Notes under the pieces: generated by a model | Database searches by the model: none | The model's input: only the letters and a program-made list of their open reading frames with translations | Told to the model about the DNA's origin: nothing | NCBI GenBank assembly: GCA_947494095.1 | Contig: CANLTI010000013.1 | Span: 20,458-84,457 of the forward strand | Reading direction: 5' to 3' | Origin: an uncultured Pseudomonadales bacterium | GTDB lineage: Bacteria > Pseudomonadota > Gammaproteobacteria > Pseudomonadales > Cellvibrionaceae | DNA: 64,000 bases | Program-made: the position numbers and the translations under genes | Shown here: positions 29,205 to 38,850 of the stretch, one piece after another | Layout: each line of letters begins with the position of its first letter | Position numbering within the stretch: the first letter of the stretch is position 1

Positions 29205-31289
29205 CTACTGGCCTCTCATAAATAAACCGTCAAGCTCATTGAGCGACAGTTGCGTCCACGTTGGGCGGCCATGGTTACACTGGCCGCTGCGTTCGGTGGC
29301 TTCCATATCGCGCAATAACGCGTTCATCTCGGGGATGGTCAGTTTGCGGTTTGCGCGCACACTACCATGACAGGCCATAGTGCCGAGGATTTCATTCATT
29401 TTATGTTGAATGCGCTCGCTCATGCCAAACTCAATCAAATCAGATAGCACATCGCGCAGCAGGACTTCAACATCGGCGCGGTTAAGCATGACAGGCACTT
29501 GTTTGATCACCAAAGACTCTGGCCCGGCACGCTGCAACTCGAAACCCAAGCGGGTAAACAGCTCGGCATTATCATCGGCATAGTTGGCTTCTTTTTCGCT
29601 TACGGCAATACTTTGTGGCACCAATAAAGGTTGGCTTTGAACACCACTGGCTGCGCATTGTTTTTTCATACTCTCGTAGGTAATGCGCTCGTGTGCGGCA
29701 TGCGTGTCTACAATAATCATACCGTTGGCGTTTTCGGCCACAATATAAATACCTTTGAGCTGTGCAATGGCAAAACCTAAAGGTGGCACGGTGCTATCGC
29801 TCGCCGCCACCTGCTCTAAATTTTGGGCATTGCGTGATGGCGCACCACCTTGGGTTAACTGAGCATACGTGGCAATTTGCTCGTTGACTGGCATCGCAGC
29901 ATCAATATTGACAGGTTTTGGCCCATAGCCTCGGCTATCAGCGCCTACTGATGCGCCGCTGCTATTCGAACCCATGCTATTCAAACCCGTGCTATTCGAA
30001 TTATTATTACTCGAACCACTATTATTAAAATCACTCGAGGGCGCTGCCGTAAAACCGGCAGCGCTAGCGCCATACATAGCCGTATTAGCACCGGCATTAG
30101 CGCTTAAGTCTAACGCCGATTGCGTAGGGGCTTGCTGCAAAACATCGGCCGCATGTGGCTCTGCGCTATTGTTTGACACACCACTGTTTGACACACCACT
30201 GTTTGACACACCACTGTTTGACCCTGCCAAGCCGGTATCCGATAAGCCTGTTGCCGCGGCCGTTGTGGGCGCGGTGCTCGCCTCTGGTCGCACATCGGCT
30301 AAGGCCTTATGAAGGCTACTAAAAATAAAGTCATGCACCAAGCGGCCATCTCTAAAGCGCACTTCATGTTTGGTGGGGTGCACATTCACATCAACGCTTG
30401 AGGGGTCTACCTCTAAATACAGTACATAAGCTGGGTGGCGCCCGTGGTATAGCACATCTTGGTAGGCTTGCCGCACAGCGTGAGTCACCAACTTATCTTT
30501 GATAGCGCGACCATTGACAAAAAAGTGCTGTAAATCAGCTTGGCTACGCGAAAAAGTAGGCAGCGCCACCCAGCCCCACAAGCGCAACCCGGCGCGCTCG
30601 ATCTCGATATGGACAGTGCTCCCCATAAAAGCAGGGCCGCAAATTTGCGCAACGCGCCGCTCTTGCTCAGCCTGTGTTACGGCAGGCCGCCAACTATGAA
30701 TAACACGGCCATTATTTTTAAGGCTAAAGCCGACTCCAAAGCGCGATAAGGCTAGGCGCTTCAATACATCTTCTACACGGCCATATTCGGTGGCATCTTT
30801 GCGTAAAAATTTACGTCGCGCAGGCGTGTTAAAAAATAAATCGCGCACCTCAACTGTGGTGCCTACAGGGTGCGCAGCGGGCACAACCTGTGCCTGCATA
30901 TCACGGCCTTCGGCTTTGACCATCCATGCGTGCTCGGCCTTGTGATGACAGCTTGTTAACTCTAACCGCGATACCGAGCTAATACTCGCCAGCGCCTCCC
31001 CCCTAAAGCCCAGTGTCGCCACAGCTTCTAGGTCGTCTAAGTCTTCAATTTTACTGGTCGCATGGCGTGCCAAGGCGAGCGATAAATCATCTTTACCAAT
31101 ACCTAGGCCATTATCGCGTACCCGCATCAACTTCACGCCACCGCCCTCAATTTCTACATCTAACTGATTAGCTCCGGCATCAAGGCTGTTTTCTAAGACT
31201 TCTTTAATGACCGACGCCGGCCGCTCCACCACTTCACCAGCAGCAATTTGGTTGGCCAAGCGTGGCGAGAGTAAGTTGATTTCTGACAT
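29205..31289 (-). CDS. mutL: DNA mismatch repair protein MutL
   Basis: 694 residues. The N-terminal GHKL ATPase (1-335) shows NSLDAGA, DNGLGI and GFRGEAL. A long, low-complexity Ser/Asn/Ala linker (about 350-500) carries a SNSGV repeat. The C-terminal domain has [24 protein letters not shown] and CNHGRPTW, the metal-binding endonuclease motifs missing from enteric MutL, so it is probably a nicking MutL that works without MutH. First gene of the mutL-miaA-hfq-hflXKC series. Confidence 0.96.
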   Translation of the reverse strand: MSEINLLSPRLANQIAAGEVVERPASVIKEVLENSLDAGANQLDVEIEGGGVKLMRVRDNGLGIGKDDLSLALARHATSKIEDLDDLEAVATLGFRGEALASISSVSRLELTSCHHKAEHAWMVKAEGRDMQAQVVPAAHPVGTTVEVRDLFFNTPARRKFLRKDATEYGRVEDVLKRLALSRFGVGFSLKNNGRVIHSWRPAVTQAEQERRVAQICGPAFMGSTVHIEIERAGLRLWGWVALPTFSRSQADLQHFFVNGRAIKDKLVTHAVRQAYQDVLYHGRHPAYVLYLEVDPSSVDVNVHPTKHEVRFRDGRLVHDFIFSSLHKALADVRPEASTAPTTAAATGLSDTGLAGSNSGVSNSGVSNSGVSNNSAEPHAADVLQQAPTQSALDLSANAGANTAMYGASAAGFTAAPSSDFNNSGSSNNNSNSTGLNSMGSNSSGASVGADSRGYGPKPVNIDAAMPVNEQIATYAQLTQGGAPSRNAQNLEQVAASDSTVPPLGFAIAQLKGIYIVAENANGMIIVDTHAAHERITYESMKKQCAASGVQSQPLLVPQSIAVSEKEANYADDNAELFTRLGFELQRAGPESLVIKQVPVMLNRADVEVLLRDVLSDLIEFGMSERIQHKMNEILGTMACHGSVRANRKLTIPEMNALLRDMEATERSGQCNHGRPTWTQLSLNELDGLFMRGQ
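30166..30222 (-). repeat. 15-bp in-frame tandem repeat in the mutL linker
   Basis: The unit CCACTGTTTGACACA occurs about four times, partly diverged at the edges, and encodes repeated Ser-Asn-Ser-Gly-Val on the minus strand. Slippage would change linker length by five residues at a time without shifting the frame. Confidence 0.88.
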
Positions 31290-31438
31290 GAGGGCACACC
31301 GCTAGAATTAAGGTAGCGATTTTAACGGGTATTGAGGGTGAGAGCGAATAAAGTCACAAACGCTTAACCACGTACCCTCTAGGCACGGCAATCACCGTGC
31401 AATAACCTTTAGCGCTCGTTCTAGCTCTCGTTATAACT

Positions 31439-32368
31439 CTAGCTTTTAAGGCTATTTTTTAACCCCATAAAACCCTCAACCACCCCCACCACAACCACGC
31501 CAGCAATAAAGCCTAATATGCCAGTAATAAGCCCGGGCACTAACAAACCTACTAACTCTGCGGCGGGTAAATGATGTATCCAGCCCTCTAAGTGATGCAT
31601 TTGCTCGGCTGCCAGCGGTATGCCGTGCACTAAAATACCGCCGCCCACTAAAAACATAGCCGCAGTACCAAAGATAGACAAAAACTTCATTAGCTTGGGC
31701 GCAAGCCATAACAAAAAGCGGCCCAGCGCATTGGCCGCCGCACTGGTTTTACGCAATAAAGTCAGCCCTACATCATCCATGCGCACAATACCGGCGACCG
31801 TACCGTATACCGTTACGGTAATGCCTATGGCCACAATCGTTAAGACCAACGCTTGCATCATCAAGCTGGCCGCAGCGGCTGTACCTAGGGCAATGACAAT
31901 AATCTCGGCCGATAAAATAAAATCTGTGCGTATAGCGCCTTTAATTTTGTCTTTTTCGTAAGCCACCATATCTACAGCCTCATCTTTGACGGCCTCACGC
32001 ACTTGCTCTACATGTGCTTGCTGCGCTTTTTTATGAAAGAGTAAATGCAAAATTTTCTCGCTACCTTCAAAGCACAAATACAACCCACCCAGCATCAATA
32101 AAGGCGTAATCACCCAAGGTACCAACGCACTAATGGCTAATGCCGCAGGCACCAAGATCGCCTTATTAATCAAAGATCCCTTGGCCACCGCCCAAACCAC
32201 CGGCAGCTCTCTATCGGCATTGACCCCTGTAACCTGCTGCGCATTGAGGGCTAAATCATCACCCAAAACACCCGCGGTTTTTTTCGCGGCGACTTTACTC
32301 ATTAGCGCAATATCATCGAGCAATACTGCAATATCATCAAAAAGTGCAAAAAAACTACTACCGGCCAT
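31439..32368 (-). CDS. yedI: DUF808 inner-membrane protein (YedI-like)
   Basis: 309 residues. The start SSFFALFDDIAVLLDDIALM and the GVLGDDLALNA block are diagnostic of the DUF808 family. About five or six hydrophobic segments lie between residues 70 and 300 (for example SLMMQALVLTIVAIGITVTV and GLLVPGLITGILGFIAGVVV). Function unknown. Stand-alone gene, 149 bases from the mutL start and on the same strand as mutL. Confidence 0.92.
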   Translation of the reverse strand: MAGSSFFALFDDIAVLLDDIALMSKVAAKKTAGVLGDDLALNAQQVTGVNADRELPVVWAVAKGSLINKAILVPAALAISALVPWVITPLLMLGGLYLCFEGSEKILHLLFHKKAQQAHVEQVREAVKDEAVDMVAYEKDKIKGAIRTDFILSAEIIVIALGTAAAASLMMQALVLTIVAIGITVTVYGTVAGIVRMDDVGLTLLRKTSAAANALGRFLLWLAPKLMKFLSIFGTAAMFLVGGGILVHGIPLAAEQMHHLEGWIHHLPAAELVGLLVPGLITGILGFIAGVVVVGVVEGFMGLKNSLKS

Positions 32369-32392
32369 GCGCTTATACCTGTGTGATGTAAG

Positions 32393-32434
32393 TACGGTTA
32401 TGTAAATACGGTTATGTAAATACGGTTATCTAAA
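32393..32434 (+). repeat. 14-bp tandem repeat (3 units)
   Basis: TACGGTTATGTAAA is repeated three times (32393, 32407 and 32421, the last with one change), 25 bases upstream of the yedI start codon, that is, in its promoter or leader. No regulator is suggested by the unit. Confidence 0.85.
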
Positions 32435-32641
32435 AACTGCTACCAACATACTGTAAATGAAACCCATTGACTGCCTATAACGGTTAAAGCGGCAGTACCT
32501 TTTATTTATTCCTCAAAATATCCGTATAAGGCCGCCCAAAGACTGTGACTAGACCCTAGCGATACAGCAAAAGCCGTGAGGTGCTGAGCACGATTTATGC
32601 TAGAATAGCGCCCCATTTTTCTTAGTGCCGGAGCCACCCTC

Positions 32642-33103
32642 ATGCATTGCCCATTTTGCCAAGCGGCCGACACCAAAGTTGTGGATTCTCGCCTTGTGGC
32701 CGAAGGCGGACAAGTACGCCGCCGCCGTGAGTGCCAGCAATGTAAAGAGCGCTTCACAACCTTTGAAATGGCCGAGCTTTTACTGCCGCGCGTCATCAAG
32801 CAAGATGGCTCCAGGCAACCCTTTGACGAAGCAAAATTACGCGCCGGCCTACAGCGTGCCTTAGAAAAACGCCCCGTCAGCGTAGAAGCCATAGAAACCG
32901 CGATCAACCAAATCAAATACTTTTTACAAAGCTTGGGCGAACGCGAAGTTGACTCGCGCATTGTGGGCGAAAAAGTAATGGAAGTCTTGCGCGATCTTGA
33001 CGGCGTGGCTTACGTGCGTTTTGCTTCGGTTTATCGGTGTTTTAAAGATATCGATGAATTCCGCGCAGAACTCGATCGCCTAGAAAAGAGCCCCTCTCAA
33101 TGA
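32642..33103 (+). CDS. nrdR: transcriptional repressor NrdR
   Basis: 153 residues, the usual size. An N-terminal zinc ribbon (MHCPFC...CRRRRECxxC, written here as [12 protein letters not shown]) is followed by the ATP-cone domain ([20 protein letters not shown]). It represses ribonucleotide reductase genes according to the ATP/dATP state. The final codons overlap the ribD start (ATGA), so it heads the riboflavin operon. A TAGAAT -10-like box lies about 40 bases upstream. Confidence 0.97.
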   Translation: MHCPFCQAADTKVVDSRLVAEGGQVRRRRECQQCKERFTTFEMAELLLPRVIKQDGSRQPFDEAKLRAGLQRALEKRPVSVEAIETAINQIKYFLQSLGEREVDSRIVGEKVMEVLRDLDGVAYVRFASVYRCFKDIDEFRAELDRLEKSPSQ

Positions 33104-34293
33104 GCGCACACGCCAGCAATCAAGAGCACATCGACGCTCAGCATATGGCCCGCGCGCTCACACTTGCCGAACAAGGCTTATACACCACCACACCCAACCC
33201 ACGCGTTGGCTGTGTATTCATAAAAGCCGGTGCGGTAGTGGCTGAAGGGTTTCACGTTCGTGCCGGCCACGGCCATGCCGAGGTGAATGCTTTAGCGGCC
33301 GCAGGTAGCCAAGCGCACGGCTCTACGGCCTATGTCACTTTAGAGCCTTGTAACCATCAAGGGCGTACAGGCCCCTGCAGCCAAGCTTTAATAGATGCCG
33401 GCATTGCCGAAGTGATTTATGGCATGCAAGACCCAAACCCCGAAGTCGCCGGCCAAGGCCTAGAGCGCTTACGTCAAGCCGGTATACGCGTACGCGGCCC
33501 CGTGCTTGAGCCGCAAGCGCTCGCACTCAACCCGGGTTTTATCAAGCGCATGCTTACAGGCCTACCTTATGTGCGCTGTAAATTAGCCATGAGCCTAGAT
33601 GGCCGTACGGCTATGGCCAGTGGCGAAAGCCAATGGATTACTGGCAGCGCCGCCCGCGAAGATGTGCAAACCCTGCGCGCACGCAGCTGCAGTATTATTA
33701 CCGGCAGTGGCACAGTGCTAGCCGACAACCCCGCCCTTACCGTACGCAGCCCAAGCATTGCACACGCCGTGAAGGCGCTGGGCTTAAATAGCCATCTGCG
33801 CCAACCCCTACGCGTTGTGGTCGATGGCAAACTGTGCACACCCCTTGATGCGCAAATTTTGCAACAACCCCAAAATACTGTGTTTGCCAGCCTCAAAAAC
33901 CAAAGTACTCACGGCAATGCCAATGTGTGGCCGCTAGTAAATGCCGCCAACAATCAGCATGTGGATTTGAATGCGCTGATTAGTCAACTAGGTGCGTTAC
34001 AACACAACGAAGTATTAATAGAAGCAGGCCCAACACTGGCCGGCGCCTTTATGCAAGCGGGGTTAATTGATGAAATCGTCGTGTATATGGCAGGAAAGCT
34101 AATGGGCAGTACCGGTAAACCCCTTTTTGAGTTACCGCTAAGCCAAATGCGCCAAAATATTGATTTAACACTCAACAGCATGACCCAAGTCGGTAATGAT
34201 TGGCGTATTGTTGCCTACCCGCACAATGTCAAAGTGCCTTATGTGCATAACAATATCCCAACACTGGAGCCCGTATGTTCACCGGAATCGTAG
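33100..34293 (+). CDS. ribD: bifunctional riboflavin deaminase/reductase
   Basis: 397 residues. The N-terminal deaminase has the catalytic HAEVNAL and the zinc cluster [11 protein letters not shown]; the C-terminal reductase begins near [19 protein letters not shown]. It performs the second and third steps of riboflavin synthesis. It overlaps nrdR by 4 bases and ribE by 19 bases, so translation of the three genes is coupled. It is slightly longer than typical because of a poorly conserved insert around residue 270 ([13 protein letters not shown]). Confidence 0.96.
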   Translation: MSAHASNQEHIDAQHMARALTLAEQGLYTTTPNPRVGCVFIKAGAVVAEGFHVRAGHGHAEVNALAAAGSQAHGSTAYVTLEPCNHQGRTGPCSQALIDAGIAEVIYGMQDPNPEVAGQGLERLRQAGIRVRGPVLEPQALALNPGFIKRMLTGLPYVRCKLAMSLDGRTAMASGESQWITGSAAREDVQTLRARSCSIITGSGTVLADNPALTVRSPSIAHAVKALGLNSHLRQPLRVVVDGKLCTPLDAQILQQPQNTVFASLKNQSTHGNANVWPLVNAANNQHVDLNALISQLGALQHNEVLIEAGPTLAGAFMQAGLIDEIVVYMAGKLMGSTGKPLFELPLSQMRQNIDLTLNSMTQVGNDWRIVAYPHNVKVPYVHNNIPTLEPVCSPES

Positions 34294-34931
34294 AAGCCCT
34301 TGGTACTATTGCCGCCGCCGAGCCTAAAAACGGCGACCTACGCTTACACATTCAAGCCCCCTCGCTCGACTGGAGCGATGTACACCTAGGTGACTCCATT
34401 GCCACAAACGGCGTTTGCCTGACCGTGGTAAAGCTCAGCGGTCAAGGTTACTGGGCCGATGTCTCGAACGAGACCATCAACTTTACGACAGTGGCCAGCT
34501 GGAAGGTAGGCAAAGTAGTTAACCTCGAAAAAGCCCTCACCCCACAAACCCGCTTAGGCGGTCATATTGTGAGTGGTCATGTTGATGGTATTGGTGAAGT
34601 TATTAGCCGCCAACCCGACGCCCGCAGTGAACGCTTTACTTTGCGCGCACCCAAGGCATTGGCCAAGTATATTGCCCACAAAGGCTCTATCACCATCGAT
34701 GGCACAAGCCTTACCGTAAATGCGATCAATGGCTGTGACTTTGAATTAAATATTGTGCCTCACACGCTTGAAAAAACAGTAATTGGCCACTACCAAGCAG
34801 GCAGCCATGTTAATTTAGAAGTTGACGTATTGGCGCGCTACTTAGAGCGTTTAATGCTAGGCGAAAAAGCCGCCGAACCTAAAGCAACGCTCACCGAAGG
34901 CTTTTTGGCCGAACATGGATTTATGCGATAA
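34275..34931 (+). CDS. ribE: riboflavin synthase, alpha subunit
   Basis: 218 residues made of two lumazine-binding repeats, each opening with the MFTGIVE/GHIVSGHVDG type blocks. It dismutates two 6,7-dimethyl-8-ribityllumazine molecules to riboflavin. The start lies inside the end of ribD. The symbol follows the pseudomonad use of ribE for the alpha subunit; ribC is used in some other species. Confidence 0.96.
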   Translation: MFTGIVEALGTIAAAEPKNGDLRLHIQAPSLDWSDVHLGDSIATNGVCLTVVKLSGQGYWADVSNETINFTTVASWKVGKVVNLEKALTPQTRLGGHIVSGHVDGIGEVISRQPDARSERFTLRAPKALAKYIAHKGSITIDGTSLTVNAINGCDFELNIVPHTLEKTVIGHYQAGSHVNLEVDVLARYLERLMLGEKAAEPKATLTEGFLAEHGFMR

Positions 34932-35046
34932 GCGTCGCCGCTACAAGCCGTTAATATCAAACGACTTGAATAAAAAATACGCTACTTAAAAAATACAAAC
35001 CAAAAAACACATAACATCAACGCACCATAACCCCAAGAGGCATGCT

Positions 35047-36156
35047 GTGGAACTGAATACACCCGCCGAGCTCATCGAAGATATCCGCCAAGGTAAAATG
35101 GTTGTTTTGATGGATGACGAAGACCGCGAAAACGAAGGCGACATTATTATGGCCGCCGAAAAAGTCCGCCCCGAAGACATTAACTTTATGGCCAAGCACG
35201 CACGCGGCCTTATTTGTCTTACCCTTAGCCAGCAACGCTGTCGCCAGTTAGAGCTACCACTAATGGTACGCGATAACCGCGCCGCCCATGCAACCAACTT
35301 TACTGTGAGCATTGAAGCTGCTGTAGGTGTGACTACCGGTATTAGCGCGGCCGATCGCGCGCAGACTGTACTGGCCGCCGTAAAGCAAGACGCAAGCGCC
35401 AAAGACATTGTGCAGCCAGGTCATATCTTTCCGCTCATGGCTGAAGCCGGTGGCGTACTCAGCCGTGCAGGCCATACCGAAGCGGCCAGCGACTTAGCGC
35501 GCTTAGCAGGCTTGGAGCCCGCTGGCGTGATTGTCGAAGTCATGAACGACGATGGCAGCATGGCCCGGCGCAACGACTTAGAAACCTTTGCAAAAGAGCA
35601 CCAGCTTAAGATTGGCACCATTGCCGACCTTATCCAATACCGCACCGTCGAAGAAAAAACCGTACACTGCACCAACGAGCGCCAAGTACAAACCGAGCAC
35701 GGCGAGTTCACCCTCAAAACTTACATTGATAGCGCCCGTAGCGAGCATCACTTTGCGTTTGTTAAAGGCGCAATCGATAGTGCTAGCCCCACATTGGTAC
35801 GCGTGCATGTGGGCTCAACCGCGCGCGACGTACTGGGTATTTTGCCCGATACCGATACCCGCAACAATTGGAGCTTTTACGCCGCTATGCAAAAAGTCGC
35901 CAGCGAAGGCGCGGGCGTGGTGGTCCTTATTTGCCACAGCGAAACCACCGAAGAAATCGAAGATAGCATCGATGGCTTAATTAGCGGCCGCAAAAAGCAC
36001 CCCAAAGCCGAAGTCGCTTATAAACAAGTGGGTACCGGCTCGCAAATCCTTAAAGACTTGGGCGTTAGCAAAATGCGGCTCATGAGTGCACCGTTCAAAT
36101 TTAGCGCGCTATCGGGCTTTAATTTAGAGGTCACCGAGTACATTCAAAACCAATAG
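35047..36156 (+). CDS. ribBA: DHBP synthase fused to a degenerate GTP cyclohydrolase II domain
   Basis: 369 residues from a GTG at 35047, supported by AAGAGG 7 bases upstream. Residues 1-205 are DHBP synthase (DDEDRENEGDIIMAAE, GHIFPLMAEAGGVLSRAGHTEA intact), making the four-carbon unit of riboflavin. Residues 210-369 align with GTP cyclohydrolase II but the zinc cluster and catalytic block (normally SLRCDCG and RQEGRGIGL) are missing, so only the first activity is expected; an intact ribA occurs at 39691. The stop codon TAG is created by a MITE insertion: TA comes from the target site and G is the first base of the element. Confidence 0.93.
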   Translation: MELNTPAELIEDIRQGKMVVLMDDEDRENEGDIIMAAEKVRPEDINFMAKHARGLICLTLSQQRCRQLELPLMVRDNRAAHATNFTVSIEAAVGVTTGISAADRAQTVLAAVKQDASAKDIVQPGHIFPLMAEAGGVLSRAGHTEAASDLARLAGLEPAGVIVEVMNDDGSMARRNDLETFAKEHQLKIGTIADLIQYRTVEEKTVHCTNERQVQTEHGEFTLKTYIDSARSEHHFAFVKGAIDSASPTLVRVHVGSTARDVLGILPDTDTRNNWSFYAAMQKVASEGAGVVVLICHSETTEEIEDSIDGLISGRKKHPKAEVAYKQVGTGSQILKDLGVSKMRLMSAPFKFSALSGFNLEVTEYIQNQ

Positions 36157-36317
36157 TAACTATTCAGAGGTACCGAAATTAGGCGCTAATGAATCATTGA
36201 CTGGGCCGCTCAAGCCATCCATGGTCGCTATACAAGCGCTCCCGGCGCTTAAATACCCAGAAAATAATCCATCAGCACCCTATCAGGTGAGGTTTGCCGG
36301 CTGAGCTGAATAGTTAC
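36156..36317 (-). mobile_element. intact MITE copy 3 (162 bp)
   Basis: Perfect 12-bp terminal inverted repeats GTAACTATTCAG (36156-36167) and CTGAATAGTTAC (36306-36317). The flanks are identical 8-bp target duplications AACCAATA (36148-36155 and 36318-36325). The interior matches copy 2 in reverse orientation (AAGCGCCGGGAGCGCTT palindrome, GGCTTGAGCGGCCCAG block). The element lacks coding capacity. It sits between ribBA and ribH and would be transcribed in the antisense direction by operon read-through. Ends beginning GTAA and 8-bp duplications match the habits of IS66-family transposases (established knowledge); the mobilising transposase is not in the window. Confidence 0.93.
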
Positions 36318-36403
36318 AACCAATAATAAAAGTAAAGGCCCCTGTTTGGGCCATTACTTCACCCAACACACAACATCAAAAATTTTAGAAAAGAGAACAC
36401 ACC

Positions 36404-36865
36404 ATGAATATTATCGAAGGCGATTTCAAAAACTCTGAGGGCAAATACGCATTATTGGTTAGCCGCTGGAACAGCTTTGTTGTCGAGCATTTAAAAGATG
36501 GCGCCATTGATACACTAAAACGCCACGGTATCGACGAAGCTAATATCGACATCATTTACGCACCCGGCGCTTTTGAGTTTCCGATTGCAGCGCAAAAAAT
36601 TGCGCAAAGCAATAAATACGACGCCATTATTGCCCTAGGTGCCGTTATTCGCGGTGGCACGCCGCATTTTGAATATGTGGCGGGCGAGTGCACCAAAGGC
36701 TTGGCACAGGTATCACTCAATACCGGTTTGCCCATTACTTTTGGTGTATTAACCGTTGATAGCATTGAGCAAGCCATTGAGCGCAGTGGTACAAAAGCCG
36801 GTAACAAAGGCTGTGAAGCTGCCAGTACTGCCTTAGAAATGGTCTCTTTGTTGGGTAAATTATAA
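36404..36865 (+). CDS. ribH: 6,7-dimethyl-8-ribityllumazine synthase
   Basis: 153 residues. Condenses the RibD product with DHBP. The conserved blocks [50 protein letters not shown] and LPITFGVLT are complete, including the phosphate-binding AVIRGGT loop. It is followed directly by nusB (the ribH TAA and nusB ATG share a base). The MITE lies between it and ribBA, about 85 bases upstream. Confidence 0.97.
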   Translation: MNIIEGDFKNSEGKYALLVSRWNSFVVEHLKDGAIDTLKRHGIDEANIDIIYAPGAFEFPIAAQKIAQSNKYDAIIALGAVIRGGTPHFEYVAGECTKGLAQVSLNTGLPITFGVLTVDSIEQAIERSGTKAGNKGCEAASTALEMVSLLGKL

Positions 36866-37305
36866 TGTCTCAGAACCCCATGCCCGCCTTGCGCAGCAAA
36901 GCCCGTCACTATGCCATGCAAGCACTTTACCAATGGCAAATGACCAAAGCGCACTTAAATATTATTGAAGCCGAGTACCGCACCGATAACGACATGAGCA
37001 AAGTGGATGTCGACTATATGCACGAACTCATTCACCAAGTACCGGCGAATATTCAAGTATTAGAGACCGACTTTTTACCGTATGTCACCGATCTAGCGCT
37101 CGAAGAAATAGACCCCATTAGCTTGGCGATTTTACGGTTATCGGTATACGAATTGCGCTTTCGCATTGACGTGCCTTATAAAGTGGTGATTAACGAAGCG
37201 GTCAATTTAGCCAAGCGCTTTGGCGCTACCGACAGCCATAAATTTGTTAATGGCGTGCTCGACAAAGTGGCGCCGCGTTTGCGTGAAGCCGAAGCTAGAG
37301 GCTAG
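36865..37305 (+). CDS. nusB: transcription antitermination factor NusB
   Basis: 146 residues, all-helical. It binds boxA RNA with NusE in rRNA antitermination. The typical C-terminal block [47 protein letters not shown] is present. It begins on the last base of the ribH stop, in the conserved ribH-nusB-thiL order. Confidence 0.96.
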   Translation: MSQNPMPALRSKARHYAMQALYQWQMTKAHLNIIEAEYRTDNDMSKVDVDYMHELIHQVPANIQVLETDFLPYVTDLALEEIDPISLAILRLSVYELRFRIDVPYKVVINEAVNLAKRFGATDSHKFVNGVLDKVAPRLREAEARG

Positions 37306-37314
37306 AGGCTAAGC

Positions 37315-38271
37315 ATGGATGAATTTGCGTTAATTCGCCAAAATTTTGCCAAGGCCATCATCAACGATACGGTGGCACTAGGCATTGGCGATGACTGCGC
37401 ATTGCTAGTGCCACCGGCAGGCAAGCAACTGGCCGTCTCTATGGATACCCTCGTCGAGGGTACGCACTTCCCCAAAGGGGCGTCAGCCAAGCGCATTGCC
37501 AGCCGCGCACTCGCTACCGCCTTGAGCGATCTGGCCGCTATGGGCGCCGAGCCACTATGGTTTACTCTGGGGCTCACCTTGCCGAACGCCAACCAACAGT
37601 GGGTAGGTGAGTTTTGTGATGGCCTGTTAGAGTTTGCCGACAAGCACCAATGTGCTCTGGTCGGTGGCGATGTGACCCGCGGGCCACTCACAATCACTGT
37701 GCAAGTACACGGCAGTATTACGCCCGGCCAAGCACTATGTCGCAGTGGCGCCAAACCCGACGATATTATTTATGTCACCGGCAGTTTGGGTGACGGTGCC
37801 GCAGCCTTAGCCCTACTCCAGCAACGCATTACGGTGCGCAAAGCCGCACAAGACTACCTAGTCGATCGCTTTTACAAACCCACGCCCCGCATCAAAGAAG
37901 GCCGCCTGCTCAGTACCATTGCACACGCAGCTATTGATGTTTCTGATGGCCTGTATGCCGACCTTAGTCATATTTGCCAAGCCAGTGGCGTCGGTGCACT
38001 CATTGATGTAAACCGCATTCCTATGAGCCCATACTGGAGCACTAAGGTCAGCCGCGATAAAGCTCTCGCTTGGGCGATAAGTGGTGGCGATGATTACGAG
38101 CTGTGTGTGACCGTACCGCGCGCACAAGTGGCCACACTCGAAACCTGGATCAAAAACGACCGCATCAACGCGACCGCCATCGGAAAAATCACCCATAAAC
38201 CCGATATTTATATGGTGAATAAGGGCAAATCCATGGCCTTTGACATAGAAGGATACAAACACTTTGAATAG
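37315..38271 (+). CDS. thiL: thiamine-monophosphate kinase
   Basis: 318 residues. Phosphorylates thiamine phosphate to thiamine diphosphate. The N-terminal GIGDDCALL, SMDTLVEGTHF and ALSDLAAMGAEP blocks and the VGGDVTRGP segment are characteristic. It lies 9 bases after nusB and overlaps pgpA by 8 bases. Confidence 0.96.
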   Translation: MDEFALIRQNFAKAIINDTVALGIGDDCALLVPPAGKQLAVSMDTLVEGTHFPKGASAKRIASRALATALSDLAAMGAEPLWFTLGLTLPNANQQWVGEFCDGLLEFADKHQCALVGGDVTRGPLTITVQVHGSITPGQALCRSGAKPDDIIYVTGSLGDGAAALALLQQRITVRKAAQDYLVDRFYKPTPRIKEGRLLSTIAHAAIDVSDGLYADLSHICQASGVGALIDVNRIPMSPYWSTKVSRDKALAWAISGGDDYELCVTVPRAQVATLETWIKNDRINATAIGKITHKPDIYMVNKGKSMAFDIEGYKHFE

Positions 38272-38812
38272 TCCAACACCATCGCACAAGGCTTCGAGTA
38301 GCGCCGCTGTATTCGCTACAGACGCCAAAGGACGGCCTCAACCGAGCTTTCAGCAGCTACTTAAAAACCCCATCGCGTTGTTAGCCTTTGGCTTTGGTAG
38401 CGGACTAATGCCTAAAGCACCGGGCACAGCAGGTACGGTGGCGGCGATACCTTTATTTTTATTGCTTCAGCCTTTATCGCTCTATACTTACTTAGCTGTT
38501 ATAGCGATTACATTTATTATAGGCGTGTACTTATGCGCACAAGCGTCTAAATGGCTCAAGGTTCATGATCACGGCGGAATCGTTTGGGATGAATTTGTAG
38601 GCTTATGGATTACCCTAATTGCCGTACCCGCTGGCTGGCCTTGGCTCGTCTTAGGCTTTGTATTGTTTCGCTTTTTTGACATGCTAAAACCCTGGCCTAT
38701 TAGCCTTGCCGACAAACACATACACGGCGGCTTTGGCATTATGTTTGACGACGTACTGGCAGGCCTTGCTGCGCTCGCGTGCTTACAAGGTTTAGCCTAC
38801 TGGCTAGCTTAG
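38264..38812 (+). CDS. pgpA: phosphatidylglycerophosphatase A
   Basis: 182 residues from a TTG at 38264 inside the end of thiL, with GAAGGA upstream. It dephosphorylates phosphatidylglycerophosphate to make phosphatidylglycerol in the inner membrane. The family blocks FGSGLMPKAPGTAGT, DEFVG and RFFDMLKPWPI are intact, followed by a hydrophobic C-terminus. The first 30 residues are a variable Ser/Ala-rich extension, so a later start cannot be ruled out. Confidence 0.92.
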   Translation: MNSPTPSHKASSSAAVFATDAKGRPQPSFQQLLKNPIALLAFGFGSGLMPKAPGTAGTVAAIPLFLLLQPLSLYTYLAVIAITFIIGVYLCAQASKWLKVHDHGGIVWDEFVGLWITLIAVPAGWPWLVLGFVLFRFFDMLKPWPISLADKHIHGGFGIMFDDVLAGLAALACLQGLAYWLA

Positions 38813-38850
38813 CGAGCTCACTCCTAGCTAGCGCCTGTTTGAGGTAAAAA

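Noticed and set aside
29974..30312. Plus-strand frame opposite the mutL linker
   Set aside because: Low-complexity mirror of the repeated linker codons, without a ribosome site.
34932..35046. FMN riboswitch before ribBA
   Set aside because: The 115-base spacer has none of the conserved RFN blocks (for example AGGGTGAAATTCC is absent) and is AT-rich without the multi-stem layout.
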